Shown: in pieces, positions 8,495 to 16,873 of the stretch
How positions within the stretch are numbered: the stretch's first letter is position 1
Layout: every line of letters starts with the position of its first letter
Assembly (NCBI GenBank): GCA_937944485.1
Contig: CALDYU010000003.1
Span: 62,001 to 126,000 of the forward strand
DNA from: an uncultured Flavobacteriaceae bacterium
Lineage (GTDB): Bacteria; Bacteroidota; Bacteroidia; Flavobacteriales; Flavobacteriaceae
Reading direction: 5' to 3'
Length of the DNA stretch: 64,000 nucleotides
Notes under the pieces: model-generated
Seen by the model: the letters and a program-made list of their open reading frames with translations, nothing else
Told to the model about the DNA's origin: nothing
The model's database searches: none
Program-made: the position numbers and the translations under genes

Positions 8495-10162
8495 CTATTC
8501 TTTATTCAAGCTTGTCACCTTCATTTTTGCAGCCTTTCCGGTCATGCCATTAGGGTCCAGGGATATAATCTTTTTATAATTTTCTTTAGCCTTATCGTAT
8601 AGTTTCAATTGTTCTTGTGCCGCCGCTAAACTCCATAGTGCTCCTGTAGATTCTGGATAAAATTCTGCAACCAGCCCTAAAATAAAGAGTCCGCCTTCAG
8701 CATTGCCTTGGGTCAATAGTCGATAGCCTGCTTTGCCAAATTCTTCTTGAAAGTCATAATAGGCATAGGCCGGATCATTGGCAATTGCAAAGCCATCTTT
8801 TTTTAACTGCTCATACTTGCCATTAATAAACAGTTGAGTTAAATGCTCTAAGGGATTTAATATAAATCCTGTTTCCGTATAATTCATAGCGGCTTCTACT
8901 ACCAGGTCATTATTCATAATATAATCTTCAAAAGTCATGGTTTTTGCGATATGCGGAACAGTCCATTTCATGCCTTCCCATTGGGGTTTATCTTGCCACC
9001 AAGCAAAAGATAAATAGGCATTTATACCTGAATTCGGCAAAGTGACTTTTCGAGCATCTCCATAAAAATTTTGATTTTCTGATGTAGGCTCACCTACCAG
9101 AATAGCTTCGGTATAATTATCAATCTCATTGGTTAAGTTCTGGGCAGCAGAAAAAGTGTTGCGTCCAATGATATAAAATAACTTTCCGCGTTGATTGATT
9201 TTAGGGCGCGCCATAATTCCTTTAATTAAGGGCTTATTATTATAATTATTCCCGCCCCCATTCAAACGCACATCATAGATCATTTTATCAACATCGTTGG
9301 CATCGATAAAGGCAAATAAGCGTTCGTAAAAAGCTGCTAAGGTTTCGGTATCATCACTGAAAACGGAGCTCTGCCTCACGTAAATCGTTTTAGCATCTTT
9401 TAAATACTCAAAATAATAGCGTTTTTCTTGCAAATGTTTTAAGTACAAGGGCGTTACGGTTTGATCTCTCACACTCTCCCATGTATCATTCGGAACTGTA
9501 AAACCGTACTCCTTAGAAACATCAGCTAAAGGAATCGCCGAAAAAGCATGTTCGAAAACTTGTCCATTTTTTTCTAAGGTTAAGGATACTGTATTCGAAT
9601 ACGCTGGAATAACCCCTTGTGCATGTAACACAGCGGGTACCGTGAGAAAACGCAATCCGTATCCTTTGAAATATTGATCATTTTCTGCCGGAACAACAGG
9701 ACGTATGGCCTTCAATGCTATTTCTATAGGCATCTCCCCTATCTTCAATACTTTCGCTCCCAAAACCGTTTGGTGTTTTTTCTGCACACCTTCTATAAAA
9801 ATACCATCTTCGAAATGATATAGATTTATGGGTAATACGGCCTCCTTAGCTATTGTACCAAAAGGAATTTGAGAATGGCCATATTCGAATAATGATACCA
9901 TTCGGGTAAGGCCTACTTTAATTTCATGTACTTCTAATTTAGGAATCTCCCCATGGAATTTTTCTATTGCTTTATCAAAAGAGGCGCTGGTAATTTTCTT
10001 AAATAAAAACGGATATTCCGCATGAACGATTTTTTGCAAGTACCGCAGATCTTCTTGCCATTGTTCAGCTGTGAGTGCTTCTTGACTAGTACCCTTCACA
10101 GTGGTTATTAAAAACAAAAGGCTTGCTATTACTCGTATGCTTTGTGTAGTTATAGATTTCAT
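8495..10162 (-). CDS. S41-family (tail-specific protease-like) periplasmic peptidase with C-terminal TPR
   Basis: A 555 aa exported protein with a signal peptide about 1-27. The S41 core holds IYDVRLNGGGNN (near 292), then GRNTFSAAQN with the probable nucleophile Ser, then GEPTSENQNFYGD. This last segment replaces the lysine-bearing region of CtpA-type enzymes, so the catalytic dyad may differ from the classic Ser-Lys pair. The last ~60 residues (ALWSLAAAQEQLKLYDKAKENYKKII) form a TPR-like helical hairpin. It probably acts in the periplasm; no substrate can be given. It is the last gene before the cold-shock gene, with no close operon partner. Confidence 0.82.
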   Translation of the reverse strand: MKSITTQSIRVIASLLFLITTVKGTSQEALTAEQWQEDLRYLQKIVHAEYPFLFKKITSASFDKAIEKFHGEIPKLEVHEIKVGLTRMVSLFEYGHSQIPFGTIAKEAVLPINLYHFEDGIFIEGVQKKHQTVLGAKVLKIGEMPIEIALKAIRPVVPAENDQYFKGYGLRFLTVPAVLHAQGVIPAYSNTVSLTLEKNGQVFEHAFSAIPLADVSKEYGFTVPNDTWESVRDQTVTPLYLKHLQEKRYYFEYLKDAKTIYVRQSSVFSDDTETLAAFYERLFAFIDANDVDKMIYDVRLNGGGNNYNNKPLIKGIMARPKINQRGKLFYIIGRNTFSAAQNLTNEIDNYTEAILVGEPTSENQNFYGDARKVTLPNSGINAYLSFAWWQDKPQWEGMKWTVPHIAKTMTFEDYIMNNDLVVEAAMNYTETGFILNPLEHLTQLFINGKYEQLKKDGFAIANDPAYAYYDFQEEFGKAGYRLLTQGNAEGGLFILGLVAEFYPESTGALWSLAAAQEQLKLYDKAKENYKKIISLDPNGMTGKAAKMKVTSLNKE

Positions 10163-10295
10163 ATTTACGTTTTTTGATGGTTTCTAATGAGGTACAAAGA
10201 TGTTGTTTCTTTGAGCCAGCTACATCAAATAATCTACTCAGCTGTAGTTTTTAGGTACTGGACTGTACTTTGTGTTTATGGACATCCATTCTTAA

Positions 10296-11531
10296 TTAAT
10301 CGAAAAGAGCAACAGGAAGTACTGCCATTTCAATACTTGTGTTTTTAGCCGTATATGCGGTCCAAGCGAAGTATATGGAGTCATTAAGACGTTCCATTTG
10401 GGGGAAGCCGCTTTTACGAGAAGCACTCATTTTTGAAATAACTAAGGGTTTAGACCGGGCTCCTGATGGCGAAACCTTAAGAGCTTTTAGACTTGTGCTT
10501 GTTTCATCAGCTGCCATCCAGCTTACAACTGCAGCATTGTCTTTTAAGAAATCGACATCAACACGCCCCAATACTTTTCCGGCTGCAATGGGTATAGGAT
10601 TCGCAAAAGTCGCTCCCCCATCTTGTGAAAAAGCAACCAGAACTCTCGGATTTTCTTGCGCTCCTGTGAACCAAGCAACCACTACATTATTACCACTTGC
10701 AACTGCTCGCGGACCGTTCACCGGGCAGCCCTTAATTTTCCACCCATCTATAGCTACGGGCTGCGGATGTGTCCATTCTCCTTTTATATGGCGAACTATA
10801 CTAATATCACGTACTTCGTCTTCAGAACGATCTCGGTAAATCACTATAGGTCCATTATCAGTAATTGCCGCGGTTGTTTGACAACAATCACAGGTACGTA
10901 TATCGAGTTCATGCTCGTTAAATACAGTGCCATCAAAAGCAACTTCTGCCGCTCTCAGCGTCATTGCGCCCCGCTCCTCTCCTGCTCTTTCTTCGGTATT
11001 CCGCCCATCTAACCATGTCACAAAAAAACCGTTGGTATAGGGTAAAGCAGTAACGAATCCATGTTCCGTAGGCGTTCCATCTGTGTGCAAGACTACATTG
11101 GTATTCCATATGGAATCTCTCTTCGCTAATAAATTCATGGACACATCATAAGAATAGGTACCCGAGGAGGATTTCTTTAAGACATGCGCCCACAAATTTC
11201 CTTGATTTTCAGCAATCATAGGGTAATCCGCCCAATTCACAAACCAATCTGTACCCGAAACAATCTCTTGAATATCATTCCATGTTCCCTGATCACGTTT
11301 CGCGTATTTTAGAACATATAAACTATCATTTTCTTGTGCTATCCATGAAAGCAGGAGTTGTTCGTCTTCCGCAAATAAAAATGGTAGGGAACTATGGTAG
11401 TTTGCGGGACTATCCACCTGACTTATTAGGGTAGTATCTTCATCGGTTTTTTTGCTACGCCCCTCTTCGACACATGAAGTAATCAATATTAGTAATACAC
11501 TTATAGTTAAAAAGTTAAAATGCCTTATCAT
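10296..11531 (-). CDS. Sialidase-like beta-propeller lipoprotein with CxCC motif
   Basis: A 411 aa predicted lipoprotein (lipobox LITSC, Cys20). Repeats with FSQDGGATF and WLDGR-type motifs mark a BNR/Asp-box-like six-bladed propeller fold. It lacks a convincing sialidase catalytic set, so a true sialidase is doubtful. A Cys-rich insertion TCDCC (about 213-217) and GCPVNGP (Cys about 269) may form disulfides or a metal site. The start at 11531 is chosen because it gives an ATGA overlap with the upstream TlpA gene and a clean lipoprotein signal. Coupled expression with a thiol oxidoreductase fits a protein whose cysteines need redox care. Confidence 0.72.
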   Translation of the reverse strand: MIRHFNFLTISVLLILITSCVEEGRSKKTDEDTTLISQVDSPANYHSSLPFLFAEDEQLLLSWIAQENDSLYVLKYAKRDQGTWNDIQEIVSGTDWFVNWADYPMIAENQGNLWAHVLKKSSSGTYSYDVSMNLLAKRDSIWNTNVVLHTDGTPTEHGFVTALPYTNGFFVTWLDGRNTEERAGEERGAMTLRAAEVAFDGTVFNEHELDIRTCDCCQTTAAITDNGPIVIYRDRSEDEVRDISIVRHIKGEWTHPQPVAIDGWKIKGCPVNGPRAVASGNNVVVAWFTGAQENPRVLVAFSQDGGATFANPIPIAAGKVLGRVDVDFLKDNAAVVSWMAADETSTSLKALKVSPSGARSKPLVISKMSASRKSGFPQMERLNDSIYFAWTAYTAKNTSIEMAVLPVALFD

Positions 11532-12034
11532 TTTAATAACTTCAACATTTCTATCATTTCCGAAGCATCCCATTCAACCCCTCCTTCAATACGATTTACT
11601 TGCACTCCTGCTTCATTATAAAGCAAGGTTACTGGCAGCGCCGTAATTTGCAAATCACCGTAGTTGCCGTTAAACTTTATAAAGTCTAAACCAAATTTGC
11701 GCTTCTCTTTAAATGCCTTAATTTTTTCAACGGATTGATCTGAAGCAAACAGAAAAACATAATTCTCATCTTTCAATAATTCTTGTGCCCGCGCCATAGC
11801 TGGCATTTCAGCAATGCAAGGTTTGCACCAGGTTGCCCAATAATTTACTAAGAGGCGTTTGCCTTTAAAGGCTTCCAAATTTATTGCGTCACCATCTAAA
11901 TCTTGATACAAGGCTTTTGAAACAACTACAGAGACCTCCTTTTCAACAATAGTTTCTGTCTTTTTAGGTTTTGGCTCTTTACAACTACTACTCAAAAATA
12001 ATCCTGTAAGTACTACTATAAATAGTGTTCTCAT
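11528..12034 (-). CDS. TlpA-like thioredoxin-fold lipoprotein
   Basis: A 168 aa protein with lipobox LSSSC (Cys18) and a thioredoxin domain whose active site WATWCKPC carries Cys70 and Cys73. It is a membrane-anchored periplasmic thiol:disulfide oxidoreductase of the TlpA/ResA type. A TTG nine bases upstream is in frame, but the ATG at 12034 gives the normal N-region MRTLF. The stop overlaps the start of the CxCC propeller lipoprotein, which is the obvious candidate client. Confidence 0.87.
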   Translation of the reverse strand: MRTLFIVVLTGLFLSSSCKEPKPKKTETIVEKEVSVVVSKALYQDLDGDAINLEAFKGKRLLVNYWATWCKPCIAEMPAMARAQELLKDENYVFLFASDQSVEKIKAFKEKRKFGLDFIKFNGNYGDLQITALPVTLLYNEAGVQVNRIEGGVEWDASEMIEMLKLLK

Positions 12035-12090
12035 AAATTTCAAATATCGTTAATACTCTAGCTCGATCAGAAAAACCTTTCTAGCCATTA

Positions 12091-12861
12091 TTAATGACTA
12101 CCCTTTGAAAGCTTTTTTTGATACTTAGACTGTACGATGTCAATAATGACCAGTACTACAATCACAAAATAAAAGGTCGTCTTACTCATAGGAGTGACTT
12201 CATTACCGAAAAGCTTTAAATGGGCTAAATGTCCACCTTCCGACAGTAACATAATGCCAACAATAAAAAGAATAAACAAGCCTAAAACCTCATACATTCT
12301 ATTCTTTTTTAAAAACTCAGTAACTTTTCCGGAGAGCCATATCATTAATAACCCGCCTATTACAATAGCAGTTGCCATTACCCAAAATACATTGGTCAGC
12401 GCCATGGCACTTAAAATAGAATCAAAAGAGAAGACTAAATTCATTACTACAATCGCTGCAATAATCATGTTTATGCTTTTGGGTTTCGCATCAGTAGTCG
12501 CATGATCATCTTCCAATCGCAGCATATGCCATATTTCTTTGACAGCCGTATACATTATAAAAATACCCCCCAACAAAACTATAATACTGTGTAAATTGAA
12601 TTGCCCAGCTGCTGCGTTAAATTCAAAACCGAATAGTGGGTCTTGAAAGTAAGCAATAACGCGAATCAAAACAAAGAGTAATACAATTCTCAATACAATA
12701 GCTAAACCAATGCCCAATGTTCGTACGCGCTTTTGATCTTTAGCTGGCGCACGTTTTGATTCTAATGAAATATATAGCAGGTTATCTAAACCTAAAACTG
12801 CCTGTAAGAGCGTTAACATTGCCAAAGTAATAAAATTATCGAGCGTAAAAAGTCCTTCCAT
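12091..12861 (-). CDS. TerC family integral membrane protein
   Basis: A 256 aa protein with seven or more membrane segments and the paired acidic motifs of TerC proteins: GLDNLLYI (about 24-31) and FSFDSILS (about 143-150). TerC/YkoY proteins are implicated in metal (manganese, calcium) export and tellurite resistance. The C-terminus is lysine-rich. A TAnnTTTG promoter lies at 12893-12900 on the minus strand, about 32 bp upstream. A second TerC gene of a different subfamily lies at 16874. No riboswitch-like structure was recognised in the short leader. Confidence 0.85.
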   Translation of the reverse strand: MEGLFTLDNFITLAMLTLLQAVLGLDNLLYISLESKRAPAKDQKRVRTLGIGLAIVLRIVLLFVLIRVIAYFQDPLFGFEFNAAAGQFNLHSIIVLLGGIFIMYTAVKEIWHMLRLEDDHATTDAKPKSINMIIAAIVVMNLVFSFDSILSAMALTNVFWVMATAIVIGGLLMIWLSGKVTEFLKKNRMYEVLGLFILFIVGIMLLSEGGHLAHLKLFGNEVTPMSKTTFYFVIVVLVIIDIVQSKYQKKLSKGSH

Positions 12862-12892
12862 GCTTTAAAATATTAAGGTTTTGAAGTTGCCG

Positions 12893-12900
12893 CAAAGATA
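12893..12900 (-). promoter_or_regulatory. -7 box (TATCTTTG) of the TerC gene
   Basis: An exact match to the Bacteroidota -7 consensus TAnnTTTG on the minus strand, 31 nt before the ATG. Confidence 0.6.
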
Positions 12901-13011
12901 TAGAAATTGTATTCAACACAATGTCAGACAACATAGCCATATGACCTAATAACATTTTAATCATTCTTAAAAATTATGGCGTCGCCATACCATCACCCCT
13001 GGTATTTGTAG

Positions 13012-13019
13012 TATTTTTG
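13012..13019 (+). promoter_or_regulatory. -7 box (TATTTTTG) of the MFS gene, nearly leaderless
   Basis: TATTTTTG ends 4 nt before the ATG at 13024. With a typical start site 5-8 nt downstream of the box, the mRNA would begin at or next to the start codon. Confidence 0.55.
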
Positions 13020-13023
13020 CCCG

Positions 13024-14244
13024 ATGCAAAAAAAGCGTATACAACAGTTTGAATTTGTAGCATTAATGGCTTCCTTAATGTCGGTAGTAGCTCTTGCCAT
13101 TGATGCCTTGCTTCCTGCATTAGATATTATCGGGCATTCGGTAGGCGTTGTGAATGTGGTTGACAATCAGCTTTTTATTACCATGATTTTTTTGGGTCTA
13201 GGATTTGGCCCGTTACTATTCGGTCCCATTTCAGATAGCCTTGGTCGCAAGCCTGTAGTCTATATCGGTTTGATTTGTTTTATAGGGGCTAGTCTTCTTT
13301 GCGTATTTTCAACATCTCTAACCATGATGGTTACAGGGCGCATTTTACAAGGGGTCGCACTTTCCGCTCCTAGAACTATAAGCATTGCTATGATTCGTGA
13401 TACCAATAGCGGTGATTATATGGCGCGCATCATGTCTTTTGTTACTGTGGTATTTATGTTGGTTCCTATTATAGCACCAGCTCTTGGGAAACTCATTTTG
13501 GATAGCTATGGATGGAAAGCTATTTTCTACACCCAAATAGCATTTGCACTACTTATTGCCCTTTGGTTCTGGCGAAGACAACCAGAAACATTAGGTGCTG
13601 AAAATCAAATCCCCCTTCGATGGCAACTTTTCACTAATGGTACCACCGAATTATTTAAACATAAAGTTACGATAGGTTACACCTTAGTTTCTGGATTTAT
13701 TGTTGGCTCTTTTTTGGTGTATCTAAGTACGGCGCAACAAGTATTTCAAGAGCAATACGGACTCAAAGATCAGTTTCCTTATATTTTCGCAGGTATTGCC
13801 ATAGCGATTGCCATTGCCACTTTTTTAAATGGCAGCTTCGTTTTGCGTTTTGGAATGGAAAAATTGATTACCGTTTCACTGGTGATTTACTTTTTAACAT
13901 CATTGACCTATGTGATCTTATTCTACAACAAACCGAATCCGGATATTATAGTTTTACTTAGCTTTTTAGGTGTACAATTTTTTGCGATTAGTTTTTTATT
14001 CGGAAATCTAAAGTCCGCCGCCATGCAACCCATCGGACATATTGCAGGAATAGGATCTGCGATAACTGGATGCATATCAACCATCATGTCAGTACCCATT
14101 AGTACTTTTATAGGAACTTTTGTGAAAACGACTGTGCTACCTCTTTTTATAGGCTTCACCGTTTGCGCAGCCTGTGCAATGCTCGCACTAGGTTTTATTA
14201 AAAAAATACAAGCCCAACAAAAGAAATATCAAACAACCTTGTGA
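13024..14244 (+). CDS. MFS drug transporter, Bcr/CflA type
   Basis: A 406 aa, 12-helix major-facilitator protein. The N-terminal half has ALAIDALLPALDIIG (TM1) and the loop 2-3 motif GPISDSLGRKPV (about 65-76), characteristic of the DHA1 Bcr/CflA group, which exports drugs and small metabolites such as bicyclomycin or cysteine by proton antiport. Both TM5-region glycines and the C-terminal half are intact. It is transcribed away from terC and runs tail-to-tail into the EamA gene with a 16-bp overlap of coding ends. Substrate unknown. Confidence 0.88.
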   Translation: MQKKRIQQFEFVALMASLMSVVALAIDALLPALDIIGHSVGVVNVVDNQLFITMIFLGLGFGPLLFGPISDSLGRKPVVYIGLICFIGASLLCVFSTSLTMMVTGRILQGVALSAPRTISIAMIRDTNSGDYMARIMSFVTVVFMLVPIIAPALGKLILDSYGWKAIFYTQIAFALLIALWFWRRQPETLGAENQIPLRWQLFTNGTTELFKHKVTIGYTLVSGFIVGSFLVYLSTAQQVFQEQYGLKDQFPYIFAGIAIAIAIATFLNGSFVLRFGMEKLITVSLVIYFLTSLTYVILFYNKPNPDIIVLLSFLGVQFFAISFLFGNLKSAAMQPIGHIAGIGSAITGCISTIMSVPISTFIGTFVKTTVLPLFIGFTVCAACAMLALGFIKKIQAQQKKYQTTL

Positions 14245-15080
14245 TAGCGCTGCTTATACCACAGATTTAATAGCAATCCTCCAATGATCATTAACATTCC
14301 GAGCACACTAAAAATAGAATAAGATTCTCCTAAAAAACCGATACCAACAAGTATTGAAAATAAGACTTCAATATATTTAATAGGAGCAATAATATTTGTT
14401 TCACCCATTTGAAAGGCTTTCGTCATAAACAATTGACCAAAAAAGCCAAACACGCCTAAACCTAATAAAAGTAAGAGATCCATTAGGTTCGGAGTTTTCC
14501 AAGAAAATATACTCAATACGCCTCCGATGACAGTAGCGATGCACATAAAATAATTCACGATTACTACAGGATGTTCGCGTTCCCCTATTTTACGGATGAC
14601 CACAAAGACAAGTCCGCTAAAAACTGCTGCCAACAAGACCAAGATCAAACCTATGGGGCGAATGTTTCCATCAAAGCCTTTGAGCACAAAGACGCCCATA
14701 AATGAAAGCATAAAAAACAGCCATTGTATAGGCCTTATCTTTTCTTTCAATAAAAAAATAGCAAAAATTGCGGCAAATATTGGAGCAACATAGCGCAAGG
14801 CTACTGCAGAACCAATAGGAATAAAATGAACAGCGATAAAAAAAAGCAGCATTGAACTAGCACCAAGAAGACCTCGAATAACAAGAAGTTTACGATGGGT
14901 ACCCAGAACTGGAATGCCTTTATATAGTAAAAATCCGAAAGTAAAAACCAATGATCCAGCAGATCTAAAAAACACCAACTGAGGACCACTGTATACCGTT
15001 AAATATTTTAAAAGGCCATTCATACCGGTAAAAGCAATGGTACTAAGTACCATAAAGAAAATGGCTTTTTTTAAATTCAA
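14229..15080 (-). CDS. EamA/DMT-family transporter
   Basis: A 283 aa protein with ten hydrophobic helices in two EamA repeats (about 5-135 and 145-275), a drug/metabolite transporter of the inner membrane. The start is TTG at 15080, giving the normal N-terminus MNLKKAIFFMVLS. The alternative ATG is at 15053 and would trim part of the first helix. A TATCTTTG box lies 27 bp upstream on the minus strand, compatible with the TTG start. Its 3' end overlaps the convergent MFS gene by 16 bp. Substrate unknown. Confidence 0.85.
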   Translation of the reverse strand: MNLKKAIFFMVLSTIAFTGMNGLLKYLTVYSGPQLVFFRSAGSLVFTFGFLLYKGIPVLGTHRKLLVIRGLLGASSMLLFFIAVHFIPIGSAVALRYVAPIFAAIFAIFLLKEKIRPIQWLFFMLSFMGVFVLKGFDGNIRPIGLILVLLAAVFSGLVFVVIRKIGEREHPVVIVNYFMCIATVIGGVLSIFSWKTPNLMDLLLLLGLGVFGFFGQLFMTKAFQMGETNIIAPIKYIEVLFSILVGIGFLGESYSIFSVLGMLMIIGGLLLNLWYKQRYHKVV

Positions 15081-15106
15081 GAGTACGTTTTGAAGCGTTT
15101 ATACCG

Positions 15107-15114
15107 CAAAGATA
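15107..15114 (-). promoter_or_regulatory. -7 box (TATCTTTG) of the EamA gene
   Basis: An exact TAnnTTTG match on the minus strand, 26 nt upstream of the TTG start. Confidence 0.55.
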
Positions 15115-15200
15115 GCTCAAACGAAATCGTAGTCATTCCGTCACGCTATTAATTTTGGCACAGCCTTTGAGCTCTAGGAGCGACCCATAGTAGTATGCAT

Positions 15201-15227
15201 AAAAAAACTGCACACAGGGGTGCAGTT
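15201..15227 (-). terminator. Terminator downstream of the 15259-15666 gene
   Basis: An 8-bp perfect stem (AACTGCAC 15206-15213 / GTGCAGTT 15220-15227) with a 6-nt loop is followed on the minus strand by seven Ts. It ends transcription of the small secreted-protein gene(s). Confidence 0.8.
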
Positions 15228-15258
15228 ATAGCTCTTTCAATTTAAAATTATAAGAAGT

Positions 15259-15666
15259 TTACTGATTGTTTTCAGTCGTCTCATTAAATTTGGTGTCCGC
15301 CACGGAGGTCGCCTTATTCAATCGATCGGAATAAGGGGCATATTTTAAATCGCGTAATAACTTGCGTTTTTTACTTTCTGAAATATCAAGTGTATCTAAA
15401 ATGCGAAGTTTCAATTCTGTTTCTGCTACCCGCTTTTGTTTTTTCTCCATGCGTTTATCTGCAGACACAACCAAATCGGGTTCAAACTGTGACATAACGG
15501 TATGTTTCTTTACCTTAATATTGCTTTTATCTATCTTTAGGGTTGCCGTCTTTTTAACGGTAACAGGTTCTGTCTTGGTTTCTTGCGCCAAATTTATTGC
15601 TGTACCAAAAAAGAACAGGCAAAGAAAAAGGCTCCGTAGATTTTTCATTTTCATGGGAGTGTTCAT
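15259..15666 (-). CDS. Small secreted basic protein, paralogue A
   Basis: A 135 aa protein with a signal peptide (MKNLRSLFLCLFFFGTAINLAQ; starts at 15666, 15654 or 15648 are all possible). The mature part is highly charged. The segment ILDTLDISESKKRKLLRDL (about 90-108) followed by YSDRLNKA matches IIDTLQISERKRLKLIKDL and LSKRLQKA of the next upstream gene, so the two are tandem paralogues. Function unknown; I recognise no named family. A strong terminator follows. Confidence 0.75.
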   Translation of the reverse strand: MNTPMKMKNLRSLFLCLFFFGTAINLAQETKTEPVTVKKTATLKIDKSNIKVKKHTVMSQFEPDLVVSADKRMEKKQKRVAETELKLRILDTLDISESKKRKLLRDLKYAPYSDRLNKATSVADTKFNETTENNQ

Positions 15667-15809
15667 ATAGTTTCTAATTGCAATCTAATTATTAATATTA
15701 TAAAAACCTGAAAACAAGGTGTTTAACAGTTTCTATCGATAAATAATGCATTTTATCGGTGTTTAGCAATAAAAAAAATAGCTATTCAGTCCGTATTTGT
15801 TTACGGCAA

Positions 15810-16139
15810 TTACTCTTCAACTTCTGGCATTTTTACATCAACCAAAAGTGCCTTTTGCAGACGTTTTGACAATCCGTTTTTGTACAAATCTTTGATTAAT
15901 TTCAAACGCTTGCGTTCCGAAATTTGTAAGGTGTCGATAATTTTTCGCGTTTTTGCTATAACTTCTTTGCGTTCCTCATTTTGAGAAACATAGTTAGGTT
16001 CAAACTTGAACATAATTGGACCGTCTTCATCTTCAGCGGCAACAACTGTACTTTTTTTAATGGGTTCTTCTTGCGCAAGCCCATTGAAAATTCCTAACAT
16101 AAAAAAGGTAGCAAAAAATAGTAGTGATACTTTTTTCAT
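15810..16139 (-). CDS. Small secreted basic protein, paralogue B
   Basis: A 109 aa protein with a signal peptide (MKKVSLLFFATFFMLGIFNGLAQ). The ATG at 16139 is preferred to a TTG nine codons upstream because it gives a standard lysine-rich signal N-region. The C-terminal half shares the TL.IS..KR.KL..DL pattern and FEP (FKFEPNYV against SQFEPDLV) with the downstream paralogue 144 bp away. The duplication suggests both are functional. No catalytic motif is visible. Confidence 0.75.
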   Translation of the reverse strand: MKKVSLLFFATFFMLGIFNGLAQEEPIKKSTVVAAEDEDGPIMFKFEPNYVSQNEERKEVIAKTRKIIDTLQISERKRLKLIKDLYKNGLSKRLQKALLVDVKMPEVEE

Positions 16140-16289
16140 TTTTTTGCATAAAGGTTCTAGGCGCAAAGTAGAAAATTCAATTTGAACAATTGCAAAACTG
16201 TAAGGAATGGAACTACATGTCGGCTGAACAAAACAGTTGGTCGATACTAAATTATCAGTATCTTTAATAAACCCTCATACAATTACCCG

Positions 16290-16799
16290 ATGAAATTCAA
16301 ACTCCTTTTCTTTTTTTTAGCAACAAATTTCTTTATTCTTTCTGGGCAGGAAAAATCCACCGTAGTCTCTGCGGAAATAAGTTTTCTGTTCTTAAACAAC
16401 AATGTTAAAGGAACCTTAGAAGGCTTTAGTTCTAGCTCCCAGATTGACCTTAATACTATAGAAAACTCCATTTTAAAGGGTTCTGTGCTTGCTGAAACAA
16501 TTAGCACCGGAAACTCGATTCGCAATTGGTCTTTGAAACGTTCAAAATATTTTGATGCTAAAACCTATCCAAGAATTAGTTTTGAAAGTACTAATATCAA
16601 AGAAGATGGTAACGAAATTATCGTAACCGGACTTTTAAAAATTAAAAAAACAACCAAAGAAGTCGTTTTTACTTTCAAAAAAAACGATGCCGTTTTAGAA
16701 GGCGAGGCCAGCATTTACAGTTCTGATTTTGGTATCTCAGTTAAAAAGAAACGAGAACAAAATAAAGTAAACGTGAAAATTACTTTACATTTAGAATAG
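16290..16799 (+). CDS. YceI-like domain periplasmic protein
   Basis: A 169 aa protein with a signal peptide (about 1-20) and a lipocalin-like YceI domain. Typical features are the SEISFLF...GTLEGF strand, RNWSLKRSKYFDAKTYPRI (about 79-97) and GLLKIKKTTKEV. YceI proteins bind isoprenoid or other lipid molecules in the periplasm. The gene is divergent from the small secreted proteins and 74 bp ahead of a TerC gene that has its own promoter. Confidence 0.88.
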   Translation: MKFKLLFFFLATNFFILSGQEKSTVVSAEISFLFLNNNVKGTLEGFSSSSQIDLNTIENSILKGSVLAETISTGNSIRNWSLKRSKYFDAKTYPRISFESTNIKEDGNEIIVTGLLKIKKTTKEVVFTFKKNDAVLEGEASIYSSDFGISVKKKREQNKVNVKITLHLE

Positions 16800-16844
16800 T
16801 AGCTGAAGCTTTTTGCATTAGGTATTTTCTTTTTAAACTATCCG

Positions 16845-16852
16845 TACCTTTG
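16845..16852 (+). promoter_or_regulatory. -7 box (TACCTTTG) of the second TerC gene
   Basis: An exact TAnnTTTG match, 21 nt before the ATG at 16874, with a T-rich -33 region (TTTT at 16825-16828). Confidence 0.6.
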
Positions 16853-16873
16853 CACTGATTATAATCAGTCGCT

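Noticed and set aside
10339..11012. Long plus-strand ORFs inside the propeller lipoprotein gene
   Set aside because: They are antisense shadows with no domain similarity; the minus-strand gene has a lipobox and coupled start.
12862..13023. Manganese (yybP-ykoY) riboswitch ahead of the TerC gene
   Set aside because: The leader after the promoter is about 25 nt, too short for that riboswitch, and no matching stems were seen.
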